From contig JADCAS010000017.1 of the NCBI GenBank assembly GCA_020401865.1, positions 53,303 to 117,302 of the forward strand: 64,000 nt of DNA, given 5' to 3'. How positions within the stretch are numbered: the stretch's first letter is position 1; every line of letters begins with the position of its first letter. The notes beneath the pieces were generated by a model. It did not search any database, was not told where the DNA came from, and saw nothing but the letters and a program-made list of their open reading frames with translations. Origin of the DNA: Phenylobacterium sp. (GTDB taxonomy: Bacteria > Pseudomonadota > Alphaproteobacteria > Caulobacterales > Caulobacteraceae). This document shows, in pieces, positions 1 to 13,989 of the stretch. The translations under genes and the position numbers were made by a program.

Positions 1-1
1 T

Positions 2-391
2 GTCGCCCGGGCCCGGGTGGAGGCGGCCGGCCTGGTCGCCTGCGACCTGCGCCACGGGGACATCTTCGCCACCCGCCTGCCCGACGGCTGCGCCGATCTG
101 GTGGTCGTTCATCAGGTCCTGCACTTCCTGGGCGACCCCGCCGCCGCCGTTCGGGAAGCGGGACGTCTCACCGCCCCGGGTGGACGGATGGTCATCGTCG
201 ACTTCGCCCCCCACACCCTCGAGGTCCTTCGCGAGCAGCATCAGCATCGCCGTCTGGGTTTCTCCCCTGCCGAGATGAAGCGGTGGATGACGGCGGCGGG
301 CCTGCGTCAGACCGGCCTGGAAACCCTCTCCCCCGCCCGGATCAACGGCCTGACCGTCTGCATCTGGACCGCCGAACGGAGCCCCCCATGA
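2..391 (+). CDS. C-terminal part of an ArsR-type regulator with SAM-methyltransferase domain (partial)
   Basis: The frame is open to the left window edge, so only the last ~130 codons are seen. They look like the second half of a class I SAM-dependent methyltransferase fold: an acidic strand (LVVVHQVLHFLGDP), then APGGRMVIVDF, the usual motif after the SAM-binding core. Its stop overlaps the metF start (ATGA at 388-391), so it is translationally coupled to metF. In Caulobacterales the gene before metF commonly encodes an ArsR/SmtB winged helix fused to a methyltransferase domain. The winged helix would lie outside this window, so the regulator part is inference. A role in sensing SAM or SAH for methionine control is plausible but not shown here. 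Confidence 0.7.
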   Translation, partial: VARARVEAAGLVACDLRHGDIFATRLPDGCADLVVVHQVLHFLGDPAAAVREAGRLTAPGGRMVIVDFAPHTLEVLREQHQHRRLGFSPAEMKRWMTAAGLRQTGLETLSPARINGLTVCIWTAERSPP

Positions 392-1308
392 CCGACACCG
401 CCCTCGGGCCCATCGCCCGCGCCGGCGCGGGCCTCGCCGCCCCGCCCCGCGTCTCTTTCGAGTTCTCGCCGCCCAAGACCGAGGAGGCCGAGGTCGCCCT
501 CTGGGAGGCGATCGGTCGCCTCGCCCCGCTCCACCCGGCTTTCGTCTCGGTCACCTATGGCGCCGGGGGCTCGACCCGGGACCGGACCCATCGGACGGTC
601 AGCCGTCTCCTGGCCGAGACCGACCTGTCGCCCGCCGCCCACCTGACCTGCGTCGACGCCAGCCGGGCCGAGGTGGACGAGGTGATCCACGACTACTGGG
701 AGGCCGGGGTCCGCCACATCGTCGCCCTGCGCGGCGACCCTCCAGGCCAGATCGGCGGGGTCTATGTCCCGCGCCCGGATGGCTACCTCAACGCCACCGA
801 GCTGACCGCCGGCATCCGCGCCATCGGCCCCTTCGAGGTCAGCGTCAGCCTCTATCCGCAGACCCATCCGGAGAGCGGCTCGATCGACCACGACATCGAC
901 GTGCTGAAGGCCAAGATCGACGCCGGGGCGACCCGGGCGATCACCCAGTTCTTCTATGACGTGGACGGTTTCCTGAGGTTCATGGACCGGGTCCGCAAGG
1001 CCGGCGTCACCATCCCCATCTCCCCGGGGATCATGCCGGTCTCGAACTTCAAGGGTCTGAAGCGCATGGCCGGTCCTGTGGGCATCCCCCTGCCCGGCTG
1101 GCTGGGCGCCCTGTTCGAGGGCCTGGACAAGGACCCGGAGACCCGCCGCATGATCGCCGCCGGCGTGGCCGCCGAGATGTGCGTCAAGCTGGCCGAGGAA
1201 GGCTATTCCGACTTCCACTTCTACACCCTGAACCGGGCCGACCTGGTCTACGCCATCTGCCGGATCCTCGGACTGCGCGAGCGGACCGAAGCAGGAGGAC
1301 AGGGATGA
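388..1308 (+). CDS. metF: methylenetetrahydrofolate reductase
   Basis: A 306-residue cytoplasmic TIM-barrel flavoprotein that reduces 5,10-methylene-THF to 5-methyl-THF, the methyl donor for methionine synthase. Family motifs are FEFSPPK (residues 24-30), VTYGAGGS (55-62) and ALRGDPP (113-119), with a C-terminal [10 protein letters not shown] block. The start at 388 is fixed by overlap with the upstream stop and by the family's N-terminus; a longer frame begins upstream at 283 but only repeats the preceding gene in another frame. It ends with a 4-base overlap (ATGA) at a possible start of the next gene, so metF and the methionine synthase genes form one operon. Length is normal for the bacterial enzyme. 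Confidence 0.96.
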   Translation: MTDTALGPIARAGAGLAAPPRVSFEFSPPKTEEAEVALWEAIGRLAPLHPAFVSVTYGAGGSTRDRTHRTVSRLLAETDLSPAAHLTCVDASRAEVDEVIHDYWEAGVRHIVALRGDPPGQIGGVYVPRPDGYLNATELTAGIRAIGPFEVSVSLYPQTHPESGSIDHDIDVLKAKIDAGATRAITQFFYDVDGFLRFMDRVRKAGVTIPISPGIMPVSNFKGLKRMAGPVGIPLPGWLGALFEGLDKDPETRRMIAAGVAAEMCVKLAEEGYSDFHFYTLNRADLVYAICRILGLRERTEAGGQG

Positions 1309-1337
1309 GGGGCGGCCTGACAGGAGAGACTTTCCAG

Positions 1338-2395
1338 ATGACCCGGGCAGACCGCATCGCCGCCCTGAAGGCCGCCGCCCGGGAGCGCATCCTGGTCCTC
1401 GACGGGTCCTGGGGCGTGATGATCCAGAAGCGCGGGCTCGACGAGGCCGACTACCGGGGCGAGCGCTTCGCCGGCCATCCGGGCCAGCTGAAGGGCAACA
1501 ACGACCTCCTCTGCCTCACCCGGCCGGACATCATCACCGAGCTGCATGACGCCTATTTCGGCGCCGGGGCGGACATCTCCGAGACCAACACCTTCTCGGC
1601 CACCACCATCGCCCAGGCGGACTACGGACTGGAAGCGGCCGTGCGCGACATCAACCTGGAAGGCGCGCGGCTGGCCCGCGTCTCCGCCGACCGCTGGACC
1701 GCGGCCGAGCCGCACAAGCCGCGCTTTGTCGCCGGCTCCATCGGCCCCCTGAACAAGATGTTGTCCATGTCGCCGGACGTGAACGACCCGGGCGCCCGCT
1801 CGGTCACCTTCGAGGAGGTCTACCAAGCCTATCGCGAGCAGGTCATCGCCCTGAACGAGGGCGGCGTGGACCTCTACCTGGTCGAGACCATCACCGACAC
1901 GCTCAACTGCAAGGCGGCCATCAAGGCCATCCTGGACCTCGAGGACGAGGGCTACGAGCCCCTGCCGATCTGGATCTCGGGCACTATCACGGACCGGTCC
2001 GGGCGCACCCTCTCCGGCCAGACCGTCGAGGCCTTCTGGAACTCGGTCCGCCACGCCCGGCCCTTCGCTATTGGCCTGAACTGCGCCCTGGGCGCGGACC
2101 TGATGCGCCCCCACATCGCCGAGCTGTCGCGGGTGGCCGACACCCTGGTCAGCGCCTATCCCAACGCCGGCCTGCCCAACGCCATGGGCGAGTATGACGA
2201 GCAGCCGCACGAGACCGGGCACTCGCTGCACCAGTGGGCGGAGGACGGCATCGTCAACATCGTCGGCGGCTGCTGCGGCACGACGCCCGACCACATCGCC
2301 CATGTCGCCAGGGCGGTTCAGGGCCTGGTCCCTCGCCGCCCGCCGGAGCGCCCGCGCGCCATGCGCCTGTCCGGGCTGGAGCCCCTGGAGCTGTC

Positions 2396-2399
<4 letters not shown>
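1338..2399 (+). CDS. metH: methionine synthase, homocysteine-binding module (split MetH, part 1)
   Basis: A 353-residue protein equal to the first module of cobalamin-dependent methionine synthase. It binds homocysteine through zinc: the predicted ligands are Cys249 (GLNCALG) and Cys312-Cys313 (GGCCGT). LVLDGSWG begins near residue 19. Two starts are possible: ATG 1338, preceded by AGGAGAG at 1322-1328, and ATG 1305, which overlaps the metF stop and also has a GGAGG upstream. I chose 1338 because the sequence from there matches the family N-terminus, while the 11 extra residues do not. The stop overlaps the start of the second metH gene (ATGA at 2396-2399), so the two halves are probably made in equal amounts. 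Confidence 0.93.
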
Positions 2400-5053
<2,654 letters not shown>

Positions 5054-5060
5054 CCGCGTG

Positions 5061-5260
5061 GTTGAAGGGGTCGGGGGAGCTGCCGGAGTTCCCCCTCCGT
5101 CCCGGCGCCTCGCCCCCAGAGGCGAGGAACTGGAGCGAGAATTGCTCCCCTCAGGGAGAGCTGTCGGCAAAGCCGACAGAGGGGGTCAATCCCCATCTCA
5201 GCAGACCCCCTCCGGCCCGCTTCGCGGTCCACCTCCCCCTTGGGGGAGGAATTGGAGAGC
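5061..5260 (+). repeat. hairpin-rich intergenic repeat between convergent genes
   Basis: The whole gap between metH and ettA consists of repeat-like sequence. A 7-bp stem with loop CCCAGA lies at 5108-5127. An 8-bp perfect stem (CTGTCGGC, loop AAA) lies at 5161-5179, inside an inverted copy of a unit starting GACCCCCTC. A forward copy of that unit (GACCCCCTCCG, then CCACCTCCCCC) lies at about 5204-5250. A further copy occurs at 63819-63868. No coding is seen. Because both flanking genes end here, it may act as a two-way terminator. Confidence 0.75.
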
Positions 5261-5297
5261 GGAGTCAGGCCATGGAGTTCAGGGCGATCCCTGGGCC

Positions 5298-6965
<1,668 letters not shown>

Positions 6966-7132
6966 GGGGCTTGCGGGCTCGCGGATCGAGGAATGGGAAG
7001 GCCCGCCAGATAGCCCCCCGGCGGGACCGGCGCAATGCCCCCGGGGTCCCACGGAGATGCGCCGGGCAGCGGGGTGGTCTAACCTGCAGCACTTCGCTGG
7101 ACCCCGTGGGTCCGATCGCCAGGAGTTCGCCC

Positions 7133-7858
7133 GTGAGCGACACGGCGTCCGCCGACCCGCCCGTCCTGCGCACGCGGGCGCTCTCGCGGACCTATGGCGA
7201 CGGGGCCGCGGCCGTGCACGCCTTGCGGGAGATCGACCTTGAGGTCGAGGGAGGCGAACTGATCGTCCTGCTCGGGCCCTCGGGATCGGGCAAGTCGACC
7301 CTGCTCAACATCCTCGGAGGCCTGGACCGGGCGACCTCCGGCGAGGTCTGGTTCCGCGGGACCAACCTTGCGGGCCTCAATGACCGGGCCCTGACGGACT
7401 TCCGTCGCCGGAGCGTGGGCTTCATCTTCCAGTTCTACAACCTGATCCCCAGCCTGACGGCGCGAGAGAATGTCGACCTCGTCCGCGAGATCGCCGACTC
7501 GCCGCTGGCGGCGGAGGAGGCCCTCGACCTGGTCGGGCTGGGCGAACGCATGGATCACTTCCCGGCCCAGCTGTCCGGCGGGGAGCAGCAGCGCGTGGCT
7601 GTCGCCCGCGCCCTTGCCAAGCGCCCCGCCCTGCTGCTCTGCGACGAGCCCACAGGGGCGCTGGACCTGGAGACGGGAATCCGGGTGCTCGAGGCCCTGG
7701 TCGAGATCAATAGCCGCTACGGGTCGACGACTCTGATCGTCACCCACAATGCCGATGTCGCCCGGCTGGGTAGCCGGGTGATCCACTTCCTGGACGGCCG
7801 GATCCGCGCCATCGAGACGAACGCCGTCCGGGCCCGGCCGGCAGACCTGAAGTGGTGA
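7133..7858 (+). CDS. ABC exporter ATP-binding protein (LolD/MacB type)
   Basis: A 241-residue ATPase with Walker [10 protein letters not shown] (about 48-56), Q-loop FQFYNL, signature [14 protein letters not shown] and Walker [13 protein letters not shown], all typical of the LolD/MacB class that works with FtsX-like permeases. I place the start at GTG 7133, preceded by AGGAG at 7121-7125; the frame is open to 6971 but that part overlaps the ettA upstream region and has low-complexity composition. The stop overlaps the permease start, so the two subunits are coupled. Substrate unknown; the following membrane-fusion protein suggests export across the envelope. Confidence 0.92.
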   Translation: MSDTASADPPVLRTRALSRTYGDGAAAVHALREIDLEVEGGELIVLLGPSGSGKSTLLNILGGLDRATSGEVWFRGTNLAGLNDRALTDFRRRSVGFIFQFYNLIPSLTARENVDLVREIADSPLAAEEALDLVGLGERMDHFPAQLSGGEQQRVAVARALAKRPALLLCDEPTGALDLETGIRVLEALVEINSRYGSTTLIVTHNADVARLGSRVIHFLDGRIRAIETNAVRARPADLKW

Positions 7859-10230
7859 GGCCGCACCTGCACCCGCTGGATCGCAAGCTGCTGCGCGACG
7901 TCTGGCGCATGCGCCTGCACGCCGTCGCCATCGCCCTGGTCCTGGCTTGCGGCCTGTCCGTGCTGATCATGGCGGTCGGCATGCGCGCCTCCCTCGACCA
8001 GACCCGCAGCGACTACTACGCCGCCTATCGGATGATGGACATGTCCGCAGGTCTCGTCCGGGCCCCGGACCGGGTGGCGGACACCCTGGCCGCCCTGCCG
8101 GGCGTAAGGGCGGTGGAGAGCCGGGTGAGCGGGCTCGCCCTTCTGGACATTCCGGGCCAGGTCGAGCCGGCCTCAGCGCACCTTGTGTCCCTGCCGCTGG
8201 AGGGGCGTCCCAGGGTCAATGACCTTGCCATGACCCGCGGTCGCTGGCCGGATCCGAAGCGGCCCGACGAGGTGCTGGTCAGCGAGGCCTTCGCCAACGC
8301 CCTCGGCCTCCGGCCGGGGGCTTCCCTCTCGGCCGTGGTGCATGGTCGCCAGCGCGACCTACAGGTGGTGGGGATCGCCAACGCGCCGGAGTTCATCTTC
8401 GTCGCGGCGCCGGGGGAGCTCTTCCCGCAGCCCGAACGGTTCGGGGTTATCTGGATGGGGCGCGAGGCCCTGGCCCGAGCCTTTGACCTGGAGGGCGCCT
8501 TCAACGATGTCGCCTTCCGGCTGGAGCCGGGGGCCGACCCCATCGCGACGATCCGGGCGATCGACACCCTGCTGGCGCCCCATGGATCCGGCGGCGCCTT
8601 CGGGCGGGACCGGATGATGTCGGACCGCTTCCTCAGCGAAGAGCTCCGCCAGCTTTCCACCATGGCGATATTCCTGCCCGCCATCTTCCTCCTGGTGGCG
8701 GCCTTCCTGGTCAACATCGCCCTGGGCCGGATGATCGCCACGGAGCGATCGAACATCGGCCTCCTCAAGGCGTTCGGCTACGGCGACCTGGCGGTGGCCG
8801 TGCACTACGCCCAGAGCGCCCTGGTGATCGGCGCCGCCGGGGCGCTGCTCGGGACCGCGGCTGGCCTCGTCCTGGGCCGCAACGTCGCGGATCTGTACCG
8901 GGCCTACTACCATTTCCCGACCCTGGAGTTCGCCGTCGGACCCCTGACCCTGGCCGGCGCCTGGACTGCGGCCCTTCTGGCGGTCGGCGCCGGCGCGGCG
9001 GTCGCCGTCCGTCAGGCGGTGCGACTGCCGCCCGCTGAGGCCCTGGCCCCGCCACGCCCCCCCGCCTACCGGCAGTCCACCGGCTGGCCCGCCACCCTTG
9101 CCGGTCGGCTGGACGCCAAGTCGCGCATCATCTTAAGGCGCATCGCCCGGTTCCCGAGACGAGCCCTGAGCACCCTCGCCGGCATCGCCATGGCCATCGC
9201 CCTGCTGGTGGTCTCCGGCGCCTTCCCGGCGGTGATGGACCGGCTCCTGATGGTGCAGTTCGCCGTGGCGAACCGGCAGGACGCGACCCTCACCTTCATC
9301 CAACCCCTGGGGTCGGAGAGCTTCCACGCCGCTGCCCGCCTGCCCGGAGTCCTGGCGGCCGAGCCCTTTCGCGCCGAGGACATGCGCTTCCGAAAAGGCC
9401 GCCGCGAGGTCCGCGAGGTCGTCCTCGGCCTGCCCTTCGACGCCCGTCTCAGCCGCCCCGTGGACCGCGAGGGCCATGCCGTCGATCCGCCAGCGTCAGG
9501 CGTCGCCCTGTCTCGCGCCCTCGCCCGCCGCCTGGAGGCGCAGCCCGGCGACATCATCGAGGTGATCCAGGTCTCCGGACGCCAGGTTCGCGAAACGGTG
9601 AGGGTGTCGCGGATCGTCGATCCCATGGTGGGGTCCGCCGCCTACATGAACCTGGAGGCCCTGGGGCGGCTGGTGCGCGAACCGGATCGCATCTCCGGGG
9701 TCCATGTCCGGCTGGATCCCTCCCGACACGCCGACTTCAACGCCCGACTGAAAGACACCCCTGCCCTCGCCGGCGTCAGCTTCGTCCGGCAGGCGGAGAT
9801 CTCCATGCGGAAGGCTTACGATCAGGGCGTTGGCGTCATGACCTCCATCTACCTGGTCTTCGCCGCCATCATGGCGGGGGGCGTCGCCTTCTCGGCCTCG
9901 CGGGTGACCCTGGCCGAGCAGGAGCGCGACCTGGCCACCCTCCGGGTTCTGGGATTCACCCGGGCGGAGACGTCCTACATCCTGATGGGCGAGCTCCTGG
10001 TCCTGGCCCTGCTGGCCATCGTCCCCGGCTGCCTTCTGGGGACCGGGCTTGGCGTCCAGCTCATGCGGCTGTTCCAGACGGACATGTACAGCTTCGACTT
10101 CGTCTTCAGCCCGGGCGCCTACGCCTTCGCCATTGCATTCACCCTCTTGTGCGTCCTTGTTGCGGGACTGATCGTACGGACGGGCGTGGACCGCCTGGAC
10201 CTGGTGGCCGTCCTCAAGGCGCGGGACTGA
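7852..10230 (+). CDS. FtsX-family ABC transporter permease, two-module
   Basis: A 792-residue inner-membrane protein. An N-terminal membrane segment (about 20-42) is followed by a large periplasmic domain, an FtsX module of three helices (about 265-400), a second membrane anchor (about 440-460) and periplasmic domain, and a C-terminal FtsX module (about 670-790). It is therefore a fused dimer of the LolC/MacB core rather than a four-helix MacB. It starts at GTG 7852 (GTG 7855 is an alternative) inside the end of the ATPase gene. With the ATPase and the HlyD-like protein downstream it forms a mechanotransmission-type exporter. The substrate cannot be told from sequence. Confidence 0.9.
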   Translation: MVRPHLHPLDRKLLRDVWRMRLHAVAIALVLACGLSVLIMAVGMRASLDQTRSDYYAAYRMMDMSAGLVRAPDRVADTLAALPGVRAVESRVSGLALLDIPGQVEPASAHLVSLPLEGRPRVNDLAMTRGRWPDPKRPDEVLVSEAFANALGLRPGASLSAVVHGRQRDLQVVGIANAPEFIFVAAPGELFPQPERFGVIWMGREALARAFDLEGAFNDVAFRLEPGADPIATIRAIDTLLAPHGSGGAFGRDRMMSDRFLSEELRQLSTMAIFLPAIFLLVAAFLVNIALGRMIATERSNIGLLKAFGYGDLAVAVHYAQSALVIGAAGALLGTAAGLVLGRNVADLYRAYYHFPTLEFAVGPLTLAGAWTAALLAVGAGAAVAVRQAVRLPPAEALAPPRPPAYRQSTGWPATLAGRLDAKSRIILRRIARFPRRALSTLAGIAMAIALLVVSGAFPAVMDRLLMVQFAVANRQDATLTFIQPLGSESFHAAARLPGVLAAEPFRAEDMRFRKGRREVREVVLGLPFDARLSRPVDREGHAVDPPASGVALSRALARRLEAQPGDIIEVIQVSGRQVRETVRVSRIVDPMVGSAAYMNLEALGRLVREPDRISGVHVRLDPSRHADFNARLKDTPALAGVSFVRQAEISMRKAYDQGVGVMTSIYLVFAAIMAGGVAFSASRVTLAEQERDLATLRVLGFTRAETSYILMGELLVLALLAIVPGCLLGTGLGVQLMRLFQTDMYSFDFVFSPGAYAFAIAFTLLCVLVAGLIVRTGVDRLDLVAVLKARD

Positions 10231-10234
10231 ACCC

Positions 10235-11389
10235 ATGACTTCCAGACCGGCGTTCCGATTGTCCCTGGCCTCCGGGCTCTGGCTTGCCGCGGGGCTGGCC
10301 GTAGCCGTCGGGATCGCCTGGCTGGCCTGGCCGCGCCCCCTGAAGGTCGAGACGGACGTCGTCGACCGCGGCCCCGTGGCCCGCACCCTGGTGGATGAGG
10401 GCCGGACCCGAATCCACGATGTCTTTGTCATCGCCGCGCCGGTGGGCGGAGACCTGCGGCGGATCTCGCTGCACGCGGGAGATTCCGTCAACCGGGGACA
10501 GGTGGTGGCGACGCTCGGGCCTGCAGACCCCTCCCTCCTTGACGCACGCACCGTCGCTGCAGCCCAGGCCGCCGTATCCGCCGCCCGCGCGGGCCTGGCC
10601 TCCGCCGAGGCCGACGCCGATCTGGCCCGTCGGGACCAGGCGAGGATCGCCAGCCTGGCCGACAAGGGCTTCGCTTCCAAAGCCGCCCTGGACGCCGCCG
10701 ACGCCGCCCTGCGCGCGGCGCGGGCGCGCCTCGCCGCCCGGCAAGCCGACCTGAGAGGCGCCCAGGCCCTGGCCGGAAGTCCAGCAGCTGGCGCCCGGGG
10801 CGAAACCCCCGTGCGAAGCCCGGTCAGTGGCAGGGTTCTGCGGATCCTCCAGGAAAGCCGCGGCGTGGTGGCTGCCGGAACCCCCCTCCTGGAAATCGGG
10901 AACCCGGCGGACATGGAGGTCGTCGCCGACTTCCTGTCCCAGGACGCCACCCAGGTTCGCCCCGGCGCCGCCGCGAGCCTGGAGGGCTGGGGCGGCGAGG
11001 CCCCCATCCCGGCCGAAGTCGCCCGGGTCGAACCCTACGCCCGCACCCGGATCTCGGCCCTGGGGGTGGAGGAACAGAGGGTCAGCATCATCCTGCGCCT
11101 GACCAATCCGGCCACTGCGCCGCCCCTCGGGCACGGCTTTCGGGTTGACGCCCGGATCACCCTCAGTGAGGTCGCCGACGCCCTGCGCGTCCCGGCTGAC
11201 GCCCTCGTCCGCCATGGGGACAGCTGGGCCGTCTATCGGGTCGATGGAGGTCGGGCCCGCCTGACGCCTGTCAGGACAGGGATCGGGGACGACCGCCACA
11301 GGGTGGTGCTGGAGGGGCTCTCCAAAGGCGACCGCGTGGTGCTCTATCCTGAATCGACCCTCAAGGACGGGGCCCGGGTCCGCCCCTGA
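10235..11389 (+). CDS. periplasmic adaptor / membrane-fusion protein (HlyD family)
   Basis: A 384-residue adaptor with one N-terminal membrane anchor (about 10-30), a lipoyl half-motif near 60-95, an alanine-rich coiled-coil hairpin (about 100-180; AAQAAVSAARAGLASAEADADLARR region), the second lipoyl half with VRSPVSGRVLRI, then beta-barrel and membrane-proximal domains. It starts 4 bases after the permease stop, so ATPase, permease and adaptor form one operon. The adaptor would bridge the inner-membrane permease to an outer-membrane duct. The TolC-family protein at 27804-29303 is one candidate duct, but that pairing is only a guess. Confidence 0.9.
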   Translation: MTSRPAFRLSLASGLWLAAGLAVAVGIAWLAWPRPLKVETDVVDRGPVARTLVDEGRTRIHDVFVIAAPVGGDLRRISLHAGDSVNRGQVVATLGPADPSLLDARTVAAAQAAVSAARAGLASAEADADLARRDQARIASLADKGFASKAALDAADAALRAARARLAARQADLRGAQALAGSPAAGARGETPVRSPVSGRVLRILQESRGVVAAGTPLLEIGNPADMEVVADFLSQDATQVRPGAAASLEGWGGEAPIPAEVARVEPYARTRISALGVEEQRVSIILRLTNPATAPPLGHGFRVDARITLSEVADALRVPADALVRHGDSWAVYRVDGGRARLTPVRTGIGDDRHRVVLEGLSKGDRVVLYPESTLKDGARVRP

Positions 11390-11512
11390 CCGGCGCAAAC
11401 CGCCGCGGAAGATCCGTCAAGAGACTGTCACCCAAGGGTCGCGGATGTGTCGCAGGCCCTGCCTAGGTTCCGCGTCACTCGGCCGGGTGAACGGTCGGAA
11501 TCGGGGATCACA

Positions 11513-13825
11513 ATGAAATCAGCGCTCGTCACGGGGGCCTCCGCCCTCGCCCTCCTTCTCGCCGCCTCCGCAACCCATGCCGCCGAGGACACATCCACCG
11601 TCGAAGAACTGGTCGTCTACGGCAAGGGCGAGAGCCGCCAGGTCCAGGCGCTGACCCTCGAGGAGATCGAACGGGCGGCGCCGGGATCCAGCCCGATCAA
11701 GATGGTCGAGAAGCTGCCGGGCGTGAACTTCCAGTCCGCCGACGCCTTCGGCGCCTACGAGTGGTCCACGCGCATCTCCATCCGCGCCTTCAACCAAAAC
11801 CAGCTGGGTTTCACCCTCGACGGCGTCCCGCTGGGCGACATGAGCTATGGCAACCACAACGGCCTTCACATCAGCCGGGCCATCGCCACCGAGGATCTGG
11901 CCGGGGTTGAGCTCGCCCAGGGTGCGGGCGCGCTCAGCGTCGCCTCGACCTCGAACCTCGGGGGCGCCCTGAAGTTCACCAGCCGCACCCCTTCGGCGGA
12001 TATGGGCGCCGATGTCGGGCTGACCGTTGGATCCAGCTCGATGCGCCGCATCTTCCTGCGCGCCGAGACAGGCGAGCTGCCCGGCGGCGGGCGCGGATCC
12101 ATCAGCTATGCCGACCAGCAGGCCGACAAGTGGAAGGGCCAGGGCGAGCAGAACCAGAGGCAGATCGGCCTGAAGTTCGTCCAGCCGATCGGCGACGTCA
12201 CGGTCACGGCCTTCTACAACGCCTCCGAGCGTCGCGAGAATGACTACCAGGACCTGTCTCTGGACATGCTCTCCCGCCTGGGCGCCAACTGGGACAACAA
12301 TACCGGACGCTGGGCCGAGGCTGTCCAGATCGCCCGCGCCTACCAGAACGCCGCCAACTACGCCGGGCCGAGCCCCATCCTGGACGGGAACGGCTGCTAC
12401 ACCGGCTCTGGCGCCAACCCCTATCCGGGGAAGGTGAAGTGCGTCGACGACGCCTACTATGACGCCTCCGGCCTGCGGGACGACGCCCTCTGGGCCCTCA
12501 CCGCCGCAGGTCCGGTGGCCGGGATCGACCTGACCGCCACCGTCTATGGCCACACCAATGACGGCCAGGGGATCTGGTACACGCCATATGTCCCCTCGCC
12601 GAATAACAACATCGCCGGCGCGACAAGCCAGAACGCCCCGATCTCGACCCGGACAACCGAGTACGCGATCGACCGGAGAGGCCTGATCCTCGGCGCCGGC
12701 TTTGACCTGGGCGACCACCGGATTTCGGCCGGGGGTTGGCTGGAGTCCAACGACTTCACCCAGTCGCGGCGGTTCTACGGCCAGAACCTGGCCTCGCCCT
12801 CGTCTTCGCTCAGCTTCTTCTCAGGGCCCTTCTTCACCCAGTGGTCGGGCGACTTCAAGACGAACACCCGGACCTTCTACCTTGAGGACACCTGGACCGT
12901 TTCCGACCAGCTGAAGGTCAACTTCGGTTTCAAGTCGGTCAGGGTCAGAAGCAGCACCGTGACGAAGATCGGCTCGCCGGTGATCAATGGGTCCATCACC
13001 TCCGAGGAGACCTTCCTGCCCCAGGTCGGCTTGACCTGGGCCGTGACAGAGGACAGTGAACTTTTCGCCAGCTATGCGCGGAACATGCGCGCCTTCGCGG
13101 CCGCCCGGACCGGGCTGTCACCCTTCGCCACGACCCAGCCCGGCTTCGACGCCATCCGCGGCAAGCTCCAGCCGGAGACGTCTCAGACCTTGGAAGGCGG
13201 CTGGCGCTTCCGCTCCGGTGGGTTCCAGGGCGTGGCGGCGCTGTACTACGTCAGGTTCGATGACCGTCTGATCGGCACCTCGGCCGGCGCCGGCATTGTC
13301 GGCAGCCCGACCATCCTGTCCAACGCCGGCAGTGTGACCGCCCAGGGCTTCGAGGCGGCTGGTACGCTGAAGCTGAACGACGACTGGAGCCTCTTTGGTT
13401 CCTACGCCTACAACGACAGCACCTACGACGACGATATCCGCAACGCCGCCGGCGTGGTGACCCAGAAGATCAGCGGCAAGACCACGGTGGACTCGCCAAG
13501 GCACCTCCTGAACGGCGAGGTCAGTTTCGACCGTGACGGTTGGTTCGCCGCCCTGAACGTCCACTACGTCTCGGAACGGTTCTTTACCTACACCAACGAC
13601 AAGTCCGTCCCGTCCACCACGACGGCGGACCTGTCCTTCGGCTACCGCTTCCAGGGCGAGGGCCTGACCGAAGGCCTGGAGATCCAGGCCAACGTGACCA
13701 ACCTGACGGACGAGAGCTACGTCTCGACCATCGGCTCCAACGGATTCGGCTACTCGGGCGACAACATGACCCTGCTGACCGCCGCCCCGCGCCAGGCCTT
13801 CGTGACCCTGCGCAAGCGCTTCTGA
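11513..13825 (+). CDS. TonB-dependent outer-membrane receptor
   Basis: A 770-residue outer-membrane receptor. A signal peptide (about 1-23, ending ATHAA) is followed by a TonB-box-like VEELVVYG, a plug domain (about 40-170, with IRAFNQNQLGFTLDGVPLG) and a 22-strand barrel ending in aromatic LRKRF, as outer-membrane proteins do. It imports an unidentified scarce ligand using energy from TonB-ExbBD. The start at ATG 11513 gives the signal peptide directly; the frame is open 22 codons further up without merit. A clear terminator follows the stop. A 123-base gap separates it from the exporter operon; I saw no recognisable Fur or Zur site there. Confidence 0.93.
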   Translation: MKSALVTGASALALLLAASATHAAEDTSTVEELVVYGKGESRQVQALTLEEIERAAPGSSPIKMVEKLPGVNFQSADAFGAYEWSTRISIRAFNQNQLGFTLDGVPLGDMSYGNHNGLHISRAIATEDLAGVELAQGAGALSVASTSNLGGALKFTSRTPSADMGADVGLTVGSSSMRRIFLRAETGELPGGGRGSISYADQQADKWKGQGEQNQRQIGLKFVQPIGDVTVTAFYNASERRENDYQDLSLDMLSRLGANWDNNTGRWAEAVQIARAYQNAANYAGPSPILDGNGCYTGSGANPYPGKVKCVDDAYYDASGLRDDALWALTAAGPVAGIDLTATVYGHTNDGQGIWYTPYVPSPNNNIAGATSQNAPISTRTTEYAIDRRGLILGAGFDLGDHRISAGGWLESNDFTQSRRFYGQNLASPSSSLSFFSGPFFTQWSGDFKTNTRTFYLEDTWTVSDQLKVNFGFKSVRVRSSTVTKIGSPVINGSITSEETFLPQVGLTWAVTEDSELFASYARNMRAFAAARTGLSPFATTQPGFDAIRGKLQPETSQTLEGGWRFRSGGFQGVAALYYVRFDDRLIGTSAGAGIVGSPTILSNAGSVTAQGFEAAGTLKLNDDWSLFGSYAYNDSTYDDDIRNAAGVVTQKISGKTTVDSPRHLLNGEVSFDRDGWFAALNVHYVSERFFTYTNDKSVPSTTTADLSFGYRFQGEGLTEGLEIQANVTNLTDESYVSTIGSNGFGYSGDNMTLLTAAPRQAFVTLRKRF

Positions 13826-13850
13826 TCCTCTTCCCGAGGCAACCCCGACT

Positions 13851-13881
13851 GGCCCCGCCTTCAACGGCGGGGCCTTTTTTT
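13851..13881 (+). terminator. intrinsic terminator after the TonB receptor gene
   Basis: A perfect 9-bp GC stem (GGCCCCGCC at 13851-13859 with GGCGGGGCC at 13866-13874) encloses a 6-base loop TTCAAC and is followed by seven T residues (13875-13881). This is a textbook Rho-independent terminator on the + strand, 25 bases after the receptor stop codon. Confidence 0.93.
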
Positions 13882-13989
13882 GCCTTTCGAGCCTCCATCC
13901 GGATCCTCCATCTTGCACCCGCCAGCGAGCCCTGTACCTCTTGAGTATGAGTTTCGGTTCGTTCAGCGACCTTTGACAGGAGCGCCCGG

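Noticed and set aside
1248..2303. Long minus-strand frame opposite metH part 1
   Set aside because: Antisense to a confident gene and of typical shadow composition.
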